Under the pieces are notes generated by a model that saw only the letters and a list, made by a program, of their open reading frames with translations, did not search any database and was not told the DNA's origin. Position numbers and translations under genes: made by a program. Of a stretch of DNA of 64,000 nucleotides, positions 17,807-26,578 are shown piece after piece; position 1 is the first letter of the stretch; every line of letters starts with the position of its first letter. This DNA comes from Ferruginibacter paludis (GTDB lineage: Bacteria; Bacteroidota; Bacteroidia; Chitinophagales; Chitinophagaceae), in NCBI RefSeq assembly GCF_030409685.1, contig NZ_JAUFQJ010000024.1:620001-684000 (forward strand). Reading direction: 5' to 3'.

Positions 17807-20635
17807 TTACTTTCCCTTGGTTTGTTTGTAATGATTTTTGCGCATGTCGTCTTCATCATCCATATCTGGCCCCTGTATTACCTTACGCCAGTCTACTGAA
17901 CGGCCGTATTTTTTCATGGCCTTTTCAACATCAAAAACCCTTGGGTCGTGCTGCACTAAAGTATAGGGTGTATAATCCGGTTTATCAGTAAAAAAATCCT
18001 GTAATAAAGAAGCAGTTACATCATATTGGTTTACATACTTTACATCCAAAATATTGTAAATGGTTTTTAAGATAGAACCAAAGTTGGCATGCGTGTGACT
18101 TACATACCCCTTCTTTACATAAGGTCCTGCCATCATTAAAATGCTGCGGTGTGCGTCAATGTGATCAACACCTCCCTGCGGGTCATCTTCTGTAATGATG
18201 ACGAGCATATTTTTCCAGTATTTGGTACGGGATAAAAAATGTAAAATTCTGCCAACGGCCAAATCATTATCGGCTACAAAAGATTGTGGAAAATAGTATC
18301 CGTCCTCCGGCCTTGGTCCTGCAGTATGGTCATTGGGAACCTGCATAGTAATTAAAGAAGGTAATGGCTTTTTTCCTTTGATCCACATTTTTGTGAATTC
18401 TGATTCAAACTGGTTCATGCGGAACTGGTCTGGAATATTCATATTGAACCCTGCGTAATTGCGGCTAGTTCGGGTAAACAATGCTTTTTGCATAGGTACC
18501 ATTACACCGTGTGCGGCGCCTGTTGCGGTATCCATCCACTCCTCACGTACGTGCGCTGTTTCATTGGCTTCGCCAAAATTGTAGAAGTTTACTTTCTTTC
18601 TTTCCATTGCTTCCCACATACCACCTATCTCGCCGTAATCTTCCGGATCCATACTACCGGTAGAACCGGGAAAGCGGCGGCCGGGTGCCTTTGAGAAAAA
18701 GTTGGCTGTTTTATCAACGCTTGAATTGGCTTCTACCCATTCGTTGGGTATTACCCCCATCATCCAGTGATGGCCGTGAATAGAAGCATCGCTGTCGCAG
18801 TAAAAATTATCACTGAAGGCAAATTGTTTGGCTGCCTTGTGGTGGTTGGGAGTAACTTTTAAATGTGCATATTTTGCTTTTAAAGAATCGGGCAAAGTAA
18901 AGTCGCAATCAACTCCGAATCTTGCCAGGGTGGTATCCCCTTTGGCATTTTTTAACTGGCCAAACACTTCATCATAACTCCTGTTTTCTTTGGTGATGTA
19001 TACAATGTATTTAATGGGGGTTTGATGTGAGCCGGGCAATGAGGGCAAAGGATTTTTAGTATCATCAGTTACGAGGTTGCTCACAAAAGTATTGCTGATG
19101 CTTTGTTTTGTGTACGCAGCCAATTCACCCGCAGAAGGCATTTTCACTTTTTGAAAACTACCCAGTTGAATATCACCGATATAAGTGCCCTGGGGCGGCG
19201 CAACAAAACCATCGCCACCATTGGGTCCTGCACCAAGGCCGCGGCAACTGATGATGTACAATTCTTTTTCATCAGCGCTTAACTTAACCCTTGTCGGGCC
19301 CCAGCCTGCGGGAATTAATCCTTTGGTTGTTTTTGTTGCCACATCAATTACTGCTACTGCATTAAAACCCAGCAATGCTACATACAAAGTTTTTTCATCT
19401 TTACTCAATGTAATGCCAAATGGCAGCAGACCGCGAAATTTATCAATCCGTTTGTCAACAGTTATTTGAATATGGCCGAGTATTGTATGTTTCTTATAAT
19501 CGATGATAGAAATGTTATCATTGGTAGCATTGGTTACATAAGCGAACTCTTTTCCTACTGCGATGGAGTTAGGACTTGCCCCGCCAACTACTTCTGCTTC
19601 TTCAATCATTTCCCCCACCTGGAAACCGGTTTTAAATTTATCAATCACTTTGTTAGTGGTGAGGTCCATGGTAAAAACGCTCATTGCTTCCGGCGAGTGC
19701 GGACTTCCAACACCCGGAATCTTTTTTCCTTCTATTTCTGTTCCGTTGATAGCTTCTTTTGTGTTATCTCCATAAGGATGATGCGATATCATCATGGAGT
19801 TGTAATTGTCTTTCGTCATCCCTTCTACGAGCGGATACGAATAGGCGCCAACGTTGGCAACAAAAGCCATTTTTTTATCGGCACTTAATGCCAGGCCAAA
19901 AGGCTGGCGGCCGGCGGGTATGGAAGCCGTAATTTTTTTAGCAGTAATATCGTAGCGCACCAGTCTGAAATTGCCCCTGTCTAAAATCAGTAATTCATGG
20001 TTGGATTCATTCAGCAACAGGTCTGAGGTGAAGCTGTCACCGAAGTCAATGCCGCCTGTTTTTCCATTTAAAGAAATGGAATCGATGCGTTGCAATTTTT
20101 CAATGTCGTACACAATTACGGCGCCATTATCACCACCGCTCAGGTAAACTGTTTTGGAATCTGGCGCGAAAGCAACGCCTAAAAAAGAGCCTTGCGGTAA
20201 GGCCGTTGGTATAATATTGTTGTTGGCAGAATCTGTAGGGAAAGGGCTGCTGTTTAATGGCTCGTGTGTAAGCGGGGAATTGATTTTGTTTTCATAGCCC
20301 GGAATTCTTGTGTCCTTCAATGTAGTAAGGTCGATGATAGTAAATACGCCGTTGTGAAGAGTTACTGCTTTTTTGCCATCGGGTGAAATGGCCATGCCAA
20401 AAGGGTCGTTGGTAATTCTAACTAAATTTCCAGCCGGTGTAACATATCGGCCGCTGGGCAATACTGAAGTTCCGGCAGCATCTATTTTGCAATATTGATT
20501 ACTACCCGGTACAGAAAGGATGCTGACTTTTTTTTGCTGGGCTTCTAAATTTGTTACAAATATTGCCGCATAAAATACTGTGGCAACGATTTGCTTAGTG
20601 ATGGATTGCAAGGGATTTGATTTAAGTGTAAACAA
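17807..20635 (-). CDS. Secreted beta-propeller/phosphoesterase fusion
   Basis: The 942-residue exported protein joins two domains. After a signal peptide ending at LEAQ (about residue 32), residues 40-500 hold repeated beta-propeller blades of the YncE type (FAPDSKTVYLSGGDNGAVIVYD, LSADKKMAFVAN, LSKDEKTLYVALLG). Residues 540-900 match the phosphoesterase family of phospholipase C and AcpA: YIVYITKENRSYDEVFG, DNFYCDSDASIHGHHWMMG, VIITEDDPQGGVDHIDAHRS, MMAGPYVKKG. The start has no ATG; TTG 20635 or TTG 20611 must serve. In this locus it could cleave phosphodiesters of phosphonolipids or glycans to release AEP. The enzyme class is firm; the substrate is inferred. Confidence 0.85.
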   Translation of the reverse strand: MFTLKSNPLQSITKQIVATVFYAAIFVTNLEAQQKKVSILSVPGSNQYCKIDAAGTSVLPSGRYVTPAGNLVRITNDPFGMAISPDGKKAVTLHNGVFTIIDLTTLKDTRIPGYENKINSPLTHEPLNSSPFPTDSANNNIIPTALPQGSFLGVAFAPDSKTVYLSGGDNGAVIVYDIEKLQRIDSISLNGKTGGIDFGDSFTSDLLLNESNHELLILDRGNFRLVRYDITAKKITASIPAGRQPFGLALSADKKMAFVANVGAYSYPLVEGMTKDNYNSMMISHHPYGDNTKEAINGTEIEGKKIPGVGSPHSPEAMSVFTMDLTTNKVIDKFKTGFQVGEMIEEAEVVGGASPNSIAVGKEFAYVTNATNDNISIIDYKKHTILGHIQITVDKRIDKFRGLLPFGITLSKDEKTLYVALLGFNAVAVIDVATKTTKGLIPAGWGPTRVKLSADEKELYIISCRGLGAGPNGGDGFVAPPQGTYIGDIQLGSFQKVKMPSAGELAAYTKQSISNTFVSNLVTDDTKNPLPSLPGSHQTPIKYIVYITKENRSYDEVFGQLKNAKGDTTLARFGVDCDFTLPDSLKAKYAHLKVTPNHHKAAKQFAFSDNFYCDSDASIHGHHWMMGVIPNEWVEANSSVDKTANFFSKAPGRRFPGSTGSMDPEDYGEIGGMWEAMERKKVNFYNFGEANETAHVREEWMDTATGAAHGVMVPMQKALFTRTSRNYAGFNMNIPDQFRMNQFESEFTKMWIKGKKPLPSLITMQVPNDHTAGPRPEDGYYFPQSFVADNDLAVGRILHFLSRTKYWKNMLVIITEDDPQGGVDHIDAHRSILMMAGPYVKKGYVSHTHANFGSILKTIYNILDVKYVNQYDVTASLLQDFFTDKPDYTPYTLVQHDPRVFDVEKAMKKYGRSVDWRKVIQGPDMDDEDDMRKNHYKQTKGK

Positions 20636-20648
20636 TCAAAGCAAAGAC

Positions 20649-20681
20649 TAAAGCGAAACTACTTTTAGTAGTTTCGCTTTA
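20649..20681 (-). terminator. Perfect 14-bp hairpin between susD and the phosphoesterase gene
   Basis: TAAAGCGAAACTAC (20649-20662) pairs perfectly with GTAGTTTCGCTTTA (20668-20681) around the 5-base loop TTTTA. It follows the susD stop by 56 bases and precedes the next start by 13. Read on the minus strand the stem is followed by a T-rich but broken tract, so it may stop transcription only in part or protect the susCD message. Confidence 0.6.
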
Positions 20682-20737
20682 GGTAATTAAAAGACTTTTC
20701 CGAAATGCTAGACGCAGCGGATTGATGAAAGATATTC

Positions 20738-22315
20738 TTACTTAACTAACCATATATCCTGATTGATATCATCTCCTGCACCACCAAACTGGCTTGATAT
20801 TGCAGCTTTCACATTGGTACCATTAACAGACAATTCGTTACTTGGATATTGAAACCTTTTTGGAATTTTCCCCCCATTTCCTGTACCCGCGCCAATACTA
20901 AACGCCGGTATGCCGGTTCTGCGCCATTGGTAATATCCCTGTAATCCAGAATTACGGAAGTAGGCCAGGTATTTTTGTGTAAGTATTTGCGTTAACCCGT
21001 CGGCATTATCTCCTTTGTATTTAACAAGCGGTTGGTTAAAATAAGTAGTAAAGCTAAAAGGCACAGTGTAAGTAAGATTACCTGTTCCATCCGCCTTACG
21101 CAATGTAATAACGTTATCTCCGTCTTTGATTCCGTAAAAACTAAACATCGCTTTAACTCCATTTGTATACCACGTTTCCGCATCACCTGTCGTCCAGCCT
21201 CTGTTAATTCCTTCCGCTATACAAAAGCAAACTTCCGCATAACTTATTATAAACGTAGGTTCGCCGGTGAGGCCAGAATAATAATGGTTGTAATTATATA
21301 AAGAGAGTCTGCCTGCTCCTGACTCTGTTGCCAGATAACTTAAATCTTCACCAAGCGGAGCGCCTTTGTACGATTTAAAATCAGTATCAGCAAATCCTAA
21401 ACCACGTGCAGGTTCTGCCAATACCATCGCACGCAAATCATTCAAAGAACTTAATGTATTCAGATATGTACCCCCTACATTTAAACGTCCTGCGTTATTA
21501 CCATAGTTGGTAGCATTATCAGGATAATAATTAAACTTGTCATTGTACACATATTGTAAGTTGTCGCTATTGCTTGTAAAAACGGGATATTTAGTTGGAT
21601 TACTTACAATATCATTGAATTGGCCTTTTACATTCAGATCAGCTTCCCCGGTTTTTTTACTTAATTCAATCAACACTCTTAACCTGTAGCTGTTCACCGC
21701 TTTCTGCCAGTTAACCAATGCTGCACGGGCGCTGCTGGCATTGTCGCTTGGATTATAATAAAAGTCACCTGAAAATTCTTTAAACCCATTTGCTAAAAGG
21801 CCTGTCAAAATAATATTCGAAGAATCAAGCCAGACAAGCGATTGCTTGAATACATCCTTTTGTGAATCATATTTAGGTGCAATGTTATTTATGCCCTGCA
21901 ATGCTTCGCTCACTGGCACGTCACCTACCTTCTCACTCATATTAACAAAGAAAAAACTTCTGAAAAATAAGCCCAAAGCGTGGTACGGGTTATCACTGGT
22001 TCCTGCCAGTTTGCTGGCAACATTTTCCATTGATATCACATTGTTTAACGTGCCAAAATTAAAACCTGCACTTCCATTCCAATATTTGTTGTCGCCATAA
22101 TAGGTGTAATTAGAAGCAATATATTGACCTGCTTTATCCTCACTTCCGCCTGGATAAACAACAATATCATTTAATACGGCTCTCAATATAACGCCCGGCG
22201 GAACAGATAAGGGGAGGTTATGATTGATTGAATTCTCCTCAAACTTTTTGCTACAACCCGAAATTATTACAAGGGCTGTAAGCGCAAGCGTTATTTTATA
22301 TTTAATCGATTTCAT
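20738..22315 (-). CDS. SusD/RagB-type surface lipoprotein
   Basis: SusD-like lipoproteins form the lid over a SusC barrel and bind nutrient at the cell surface. The 525-residue protein has a lipoprotein signal peptide with Cys21 in ALVIISGCSKK, then a helical TPR-like region and a mixed C-terminal part ending QDIWLVK. The architecture resembles the SusD-like_2 branch. It follows its susC partner by 29 bases. Being part of a phosphonate locus, it may bind an AEP-bearing glycan, lipid or peptide, but the sequence alone cannot show that. Confidence 0.88.
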   Translation of the reverse strand: MKSIKYKITLALTALVIISGCSKKFEENSINHNLPLSVPPGVILRAVLNDIVVYPGGSEDKAGQYIASNYTYYGDNKYWNGSAGFNFGTLNNVISMENVASKLAGTSDNPYHALGLFFRSFFFVNMSEKVGDVPVSEALQGINNIAPKYDSQKDVFKQSLVWLDSSNIILTGLLANGFKEFSGDFYYNPSDNASSARAALVNWQKAVNSYRLRVLIELSKKTGEADLNVKGQFNDIVSNPTKYPVFTSNSDNLQYVYNDKFNYYPDNATNYGNNAGRLNVGGTYLNTLSSLNDLRAMVLAEPARGLGFADTDFKSYKGAPLGEDLSYLATESGAGRLSLYNYNHYYSGLTGEPTFIISYAEVCFCIAEGINRGWTTGDAETWYTNGVKAMFSFYGIKDGDNVITLRKADGTGNLTYTVPFSFTTYFNQPLVKYKGDNADGLTQILTQKYLAYFRNSGLQGYYQWRRTGIPAFSIGAGTGNGGKIPKRFQYPSNELSVNGTNVKAAISSQFGGAGDDINQDIWLVK

Positions 22316-22344
22316 ACAAATAGTTTTTATTGATGTATTATGTT

Positions 22345-25300
22345 TTAGAAAACAACATTGATATTAAATCCGTAACTTCTTGTTGTAGGTGTTTGCAGGT
22401 CGTACTCTCTGCTTATGCTGTTAAACTGATTACGGCCGGGATATTGGTCAACGTCCATATCTTTAAATGCAGAAGGAAAAAAGTACAACAGGTTTCTGCC
22501 CACCAAAGAAATATCTACTTTACTAATACCTGTCTTTCCAAAAAGCTTACTTGGTAATGAATAACTGATTACCACTTCCCGCAATTTTGCGTAAGTTTTA
22601 TTAACCATTGTATGCTGCGGATCATTAAAGAAACTGCTTACGTAATCCTGAATCCAGAAAGTGGCAGTTTTGTTTTGCGCATAGGAAAGTGTTTTGCTAT
22701 TGGTAATTACGCCTGTTGTTGGATCGTAATTAATAAGGCCACTGCCACCAACAACCTGTACTCCATCACTACTTAAAATAGGTAACCCACTGGCATCAAC
22801 TGCACCCGCGTAATTTGCTTCGCCCCAATGGTTAGATTCATACAACCGTGCTTCTCCAATTTTCCCGCTGTTGGTATTGGCACCACGACCGCCTTCTGTT
22901 AACTTACGTAATACCCGGTCCTGGACTTTTCCACCAACCATTCCATCAAATTGAAACGCAACACTGAAAGATTTGTAAGAAAATTTATTGTGAATACCCC
23001 AGCTCCAATCCGGATCTGCATGGCCAAGATATTGTGCCTTAGGAAGATAAATCGGGAAACCACTTTCATCATGAATTACTTTTCCGTCTGGTGTCATTGC
23101 TTCCATTGAACCAAATAATTGATCTACCCTGTCTCCAATATGATAAGGATAGCCTGTGCCATTACCTGCTTCTGTTGCACCACCTGCAAACTTATAAAAT
23201 ACTTCTTTGTAGGTAGCCCAGTTGATCATCACATCCCAACGGAAATCTTTTTTCTGTATTGGACTTCCTGTTAAAGAAAGTTCAGCACCCGTTCTTTTCG
23301 TAGTTAAACCGGTTGTAACAAAGTAACCTAAGCCACTTGCTTCTGATATAGACTGATTACTGATTTGCGGACCATCCTTATATTGAAAATAAGAAGCACT
23401 TAATCCAAGACGATTTTGTAAAAAACGGATGTCCATACCGGCTTCAATGTTACTTCTTGAAGAAGGTGTAATACCCGGATCAATGGTATAATTAGGGGCA
23501 TAAGCACCGGTTTGATTGTTGTAAACAGGTGATGTTGCAAATGGAGGTTGCTGTAACTTGTAAGAAGGGCCATCATATGGAGTATAATAACCGTTTCCGT
23601 AACCAACAGGACTACCTGTTCCCAAATCCTGGAATGCCGCACCTGCAAAAGCGCGTGTTCCGCCATCTTTCACGTTGGTAAAGCCACCTCTTACTTTAAG
23701 GAAAGTAATTGCCTTTGGTAGGGTAACATAATCTGAGATTACTGAACTTAATGTTACTGATGGATAAAAGTAAGCGTTTTTACCAACGGGCAATGCAGAT
23801 GTTTTGTCAAGACGGCCTGTAGTGGTAACAGTGAAATATTTTTTGTAGGTAAGATCTACTGAGTAATAAGCACTCATCGCCAAAAGGTCAGAACCAAAAG
23901 AGTAAGCACGAATTGGTTTAACTGAATTTAAGAAAGTATACACATTTGGCACGATGAGCTGATCTGTACTTACATAGCTGGACGCATATTTCATATTACG
24001 TACAGAACCTCCACCAAAAGCACTTAAAGAAAATCCAGAATTTGCCACATTATCTTTATTAAATCTTAGTAACAACTCCGTATTGTTTTCCCAAAGATCC
24101 CTGCGATCTTCCCGGTAGTTTCCATGGTTATGCTCATCTCCATAAGGGTGGGCAGAAAACGGCTCCTTTTCAGCTCTTAAAACGTTATAGGTGGTTACAT
24201 TAGATCTTAACATTACATCAAGATCCTTATTGAACTTATAGGTAAAGGCTACCCATCCATACAGATCATTTTTATGATGAGACCTTAACCATTCGTAACT
24301 CTGGAAATAAGGATTGTGGTAACGTTTATATTCAACAAAATTAGATTGAATACCCTCCTTACCCGGCTGCCAATAGTTGATAATATTGGGATCTTTCACG
24401 TTCCAGTCCGCACCCGTCCAGATATCCATATTGTAGATAATACTGTTTGGACCATACACCGCATCAGGAATATTTTTTGAATCCTGGCGGTTGTAATTGA
24501 TATTTCCCTCAACCTTAAATTTATCGGTTACATCGTAACTACCCACCAGATTTAAATTGATGGTACTTAAACCTGTATTCGGTGTAATACCACGCTGGTA
24601 ACCGTTTGATACGGACATCCGAATATTAGAACGATCCGTAACTGAAGAAAAATTAATATTATTTTTTGTCAATATTCCTGCCTGTAAGAAATTTTCCAGA
24701 TTATTAACACCGCGTGCAACCCATGGAGTTGGTTGAATGTGTCCTGTATACTTGGAAGGGTGACCTGGGCGATCATCAGGAAATACTGTTATATAATCCT
24801 TATTAGGATCGTAAGCTCCGTCATATTGTGGTAATAATAAGCCTGCATCTAAACGAGGTCCCCAAACATCATAATCTTTATCATTTACACCCGAACCTGT
24901 TCCATTGCTATTGTAATCTCCAAAAGCATACTTCTGATTATCTCCTCCCCCGTATTGATTTTGTACTTTAGGAATAGCGATAAATCCGCTATTGATCTGT
25001 GTACTACTATTTACCTCAACTGTAAAACCTTTAGTGTTTCTTTTACCACGTTTTGTTGTAATCATAATAGCGCCGTTAATACCACGGCTACCATACAAAG
25101 CCGCAGCTGTTGGGCCTTTCAACACAGTATAAGTTTCAATATCATCAGGGCTAATGTTCCATGTATCTGAGTTAATTGGAATACCATCTACTATATAAAA
25201 GTTCAATGGAGAACCTCTCAATAATACAGTGGGGCTTGCAAGTAATTCTGCATTGATACCAACGTTTAAGCCAGCAACTTTACCTACAAGGCCGTTTATT

Positions 25301-25728
25301 GGATTAGACTCACGGGCTTTTAATAACTCAGTGCCTTTCACTTCCTGCACTGAATAACCAATTCTCTTTGCTTCTTTCTTAATTCCAAGTGCCGTTACAA
25401 CAACTTCGTTTAATTGCTTGTTGTCTGCCTGTAAAAGGATGTTTAAAAAATTAGCTGATGCAGTAACAGTCTGGCTTTCATAGCCAACAATACTAACAGT
25501 TAACTTTGTGCCTTTAGGAGCGGAAACTGAAAATTCACCTGTTAAATTTGAACTGGTTCCGGTTTTTGCATTTTTTACAAGGATGGTTGCTCCTTCGATT
25601 GGTTTACCCGTAGCGGCGTCTGAAATTTTGCCTTTTACCTCTACGTTTTGTGCGTGTAGAAATAACGGCAGGCACAATATGGCAAAAGCCAGTATACGCC
25701 TGAATAGTTTAATTTTGGTTTGCTTCAT
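22345..25728 (-). CDS. SusC/RagA-type TonB-linked outer-membrane transporter
   Basis: The 1127-residue protein carries a signal peptide ending at FLHAQ (residue 27), a carboxypeptidase-regulatory-like beta-sandwich (about 29-100, GKPIEGATILVKNAKTGTSS), a TonB-box region LNEVVVTALG, a plug domain with VLLRGSPLNFYIVDGIPIN and TVLKGPTAAALYGSRGINGAIMI, and a long barrel ending in YGFNINVVF. It imports the ligand held by its SusD partner using proton-motive force through TonB. It is the first structural gene after the XRE-cupin regulator, with a recognisable promoter and paired boxes upstream. Confidence 0.93.
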   Translation of the reverse strand: MKQTKIKLFRRILAFAILCLPLFLHAQNVEVKGKISDAATGKPIEGATILVKNAKTGTSSNLTGEFSVSAPKGTKLTVSIVGYESQTVTASANFLNILLQADNKQLNEVVVTALGIKKEAKRIGYSVQEVKGTELLKARESNPINGLVGKVAGLNVGINAELLASPTVLLRGSPLNFYIVDGIPINSDTWNISPDDIETYTVLKGPTAAALYGSRGINGAIMITTKRGKRNTKGFTVEVNSSTQINSGFIAIPKVQNQYGGGDNQKYAFGDYNSNGTGSGVNDKDYDVWGPRLDAGLLLPQYDGAYDPNKDYITVFPDDRPGHPSKYTGHIQPTPWVARGVNNLENFLQAGILTKNNINFSSVTDRSNIRMSVSNGYQRGITPNTGLSTINLNLVGSYDVTDKFKVEGNINYNRQDSKNIPDAVYGPNSIIYNMDIWTGADWNVKDPNIINYWQPGKEGIQSNFVEYKRYHNPYFQSYEWLRSHHKNDLYGWVAFTYKFNKDLDVMLRSNVTTYNVLRAEKEPFSAHPYGDEHNHGNYREDRRDLWENNTELLLRFNKDNVANSGFSLSAFGGGSVRNMKYASSYVSTDQLIVPNVYTFLNSVKPIRAYSFGSDLLAMSAYYSVDLTYKKYFTVTTTGRLDKTSALPVGKNAYFYPSVTLSSVISDYVTLPKAITFLKVRGGFTNVKDGGTRAFAGAAFQDLGTGSPVGYGNGYYTPYDGPSYKLQQPPFATSPVYNNQTGAYAPNYTIDPGITPSSRSNIEAGMDIRFLQNRLGLSASYFQYKDGPQISNQSISEASGLGYFVTTGLTTKRTGAELSLTGSPIQKKDFRWDVMINWATYKEVFYKFAGGATEAGNGTGYPYHIGDRVDQLFGSMEAMTPDGKVIHDESGFPIYLPKAQYLGHADPDWSWGIHNKFSYKSFSVAFQFDGMVGGKVQDRVLRKLTEGGRGANTNSGKIGEARLYESNHWGEANYAGAVDASGLPILSSDGVQVVGGSGLINYDPTTGVITNSKTLSYAQNKTATFWIQDYVSSFFNDPQHTMVNKTYAKLREVVISYSLPSKLFGKTGISKVDISLVGRNLLYFFPSAFKDMDVDQYPGRNQFNSISREYDLQTPTTRSYGFNINVVF

Positions 25729-25750
25729 AAACAGTTTTTAGTTTAGGTGA

Positions 25751-25777
25751 CAAAAATATGCGTGCAGTTTTAACAAA
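25751..25777 (-). promoter_or_regulatory. Promoter of the susC-led operon
   Basis: On the minus strand TATTTTTG (25758-25751) fits the TAnnTTTG -7 consensus, and TTTG (25777-25774) lies 15 bases upstream as a slightly close -33 element. The predicted transcript starts near 25745, giving a leader of about 16-20 bases before susC. Confidence 0.5.
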
Positions 25778-25796
25778 TTGTTGTCTCTAAGTTAAG

Positions 25797-25854
25797 TTAA
25801 AGTAAACTTATGGCAATATTTTTTCTAAAATGTTTAATGAAGGTAAACTTACGG
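25797..25854. promoter_or_regulatory. Two 17-bp operator-like boxes
   Basis: TTAAAGTAAACTTATGG (25797-25813) and TGAAGGTAAACTTACGG (25838-25854) agree at 14 of 17 positions and share the core GTAAACTTA. Their spacing of 41 bp is close to four helical turns, so bound proteins would lie on the same face of the DNA. They sit just upstream of the susC promoter and directly downstream of the XRE-cupin gene. A partial match (AAACTTAAC, 26480-26488) lies before that regulator's start. Binding by the adjacent regulator is inferred. Confidence 0.5.
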
Positions 25855-25879
25855 GGGAGTTTATATTAGCAGGCGCTTG

Positions 25880-26455
25880 CTATTTGGGTGTGTTGAATAT
25901 ATATAATACAAGTAGTTGGGCTTCTGTGTTTCCTACATTCCTTGGATTGTGTGGCTCTGTTGCGTCAAAAAAAATGGAGTCCCCTGCCTCCATTAAAAAA
26001 ACTTCTTCGCCGATGGTGTATTCAACTTTTCCTTTTAATATATACTTAAATTCAAAGGCATCTGTTTGTACTGATGCCCTCTGAGCATCGGGCATCAGGG
26101 TTAGCAACACAAAGTCTACATGGTATTGCTCAATCGTAGAAGACATGATGCGCTGGTAATGAAAACCCACCGTGTTTTCTTTTTCGAAGGGATGGTATTG
26201 CGCTGCTTTTTTAAAAATTACTTTGCTGCTTTGAGGCGTATTAAAATCGGTAAAAAAATCATTGATGTCAATGTGCATCGATTTAATGATGCTCAAAAAA
26301 ACAGTGAGAGAAGGGATAGTGCGGTTATTTTCCACCTGGCTAAGCATCCCTTTTGTTACGCCCGCTGACTCGGCAAGCTCCTGTAAAGTGATGTTTTTTT
26401 CTTTACGGATATCCTTCAGTTTAGCCATAATCTGAACAATGATATCTTCCTGCAT
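25880..26455 (-). CDS. XRE-family regulator with C-terminal cupin domain
   Basis: The 191-residue protein has a helix-turn-helix domain at about 10-65 (LKDIRKEKNITLQELAESAG, MLSQVENNRTIPSLTVFLSI) and a cupin barrel at about 115-190 (EFKYILKGKVEYTIGEEVFL, GDSIFFDATEPHNPRNVG). XRE-cupin proteins usually bind a small metabolite in the cupin and control a neighbouring catabolic operon. It lies 151 bases upstream of susC on the same strand, with twin boxes in the gap, so it is the likely local controller of the phosphonate genes. ATG 26455 is preferred over TTG 26461. Whether it activates or represses is not visible. Confidence 0.87.
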   Translation of the reverse strand: MQEDIIVQIMAKLKDIRKEKNITLQELAESAGVTKGMLSQVENNRTIPSLTVFLSIIKSMHIDINDFFTDFNTPQSSKVIFKKAAQYHPFEKENTVGFHYQRIMSSTIEQYHVDFVLLTLMPDAQRASVQTDAFEFKYILKGKVEYTIGEEVFLMEAGDSIFFDATEPHNPRNVGNTEAQLLVLYIFNTPK

Positions 26456-26578
26456 AGACAATATTTTGCTTTACAACCCAAACTTAACAATAAAAAAGTA
26501 GTACAGACCCCAGGCTAAAAGAAGAAATTGTTAAGGCTTATTCTTATTCTTTACTGATAAAGATGAACGATTTCTTCC

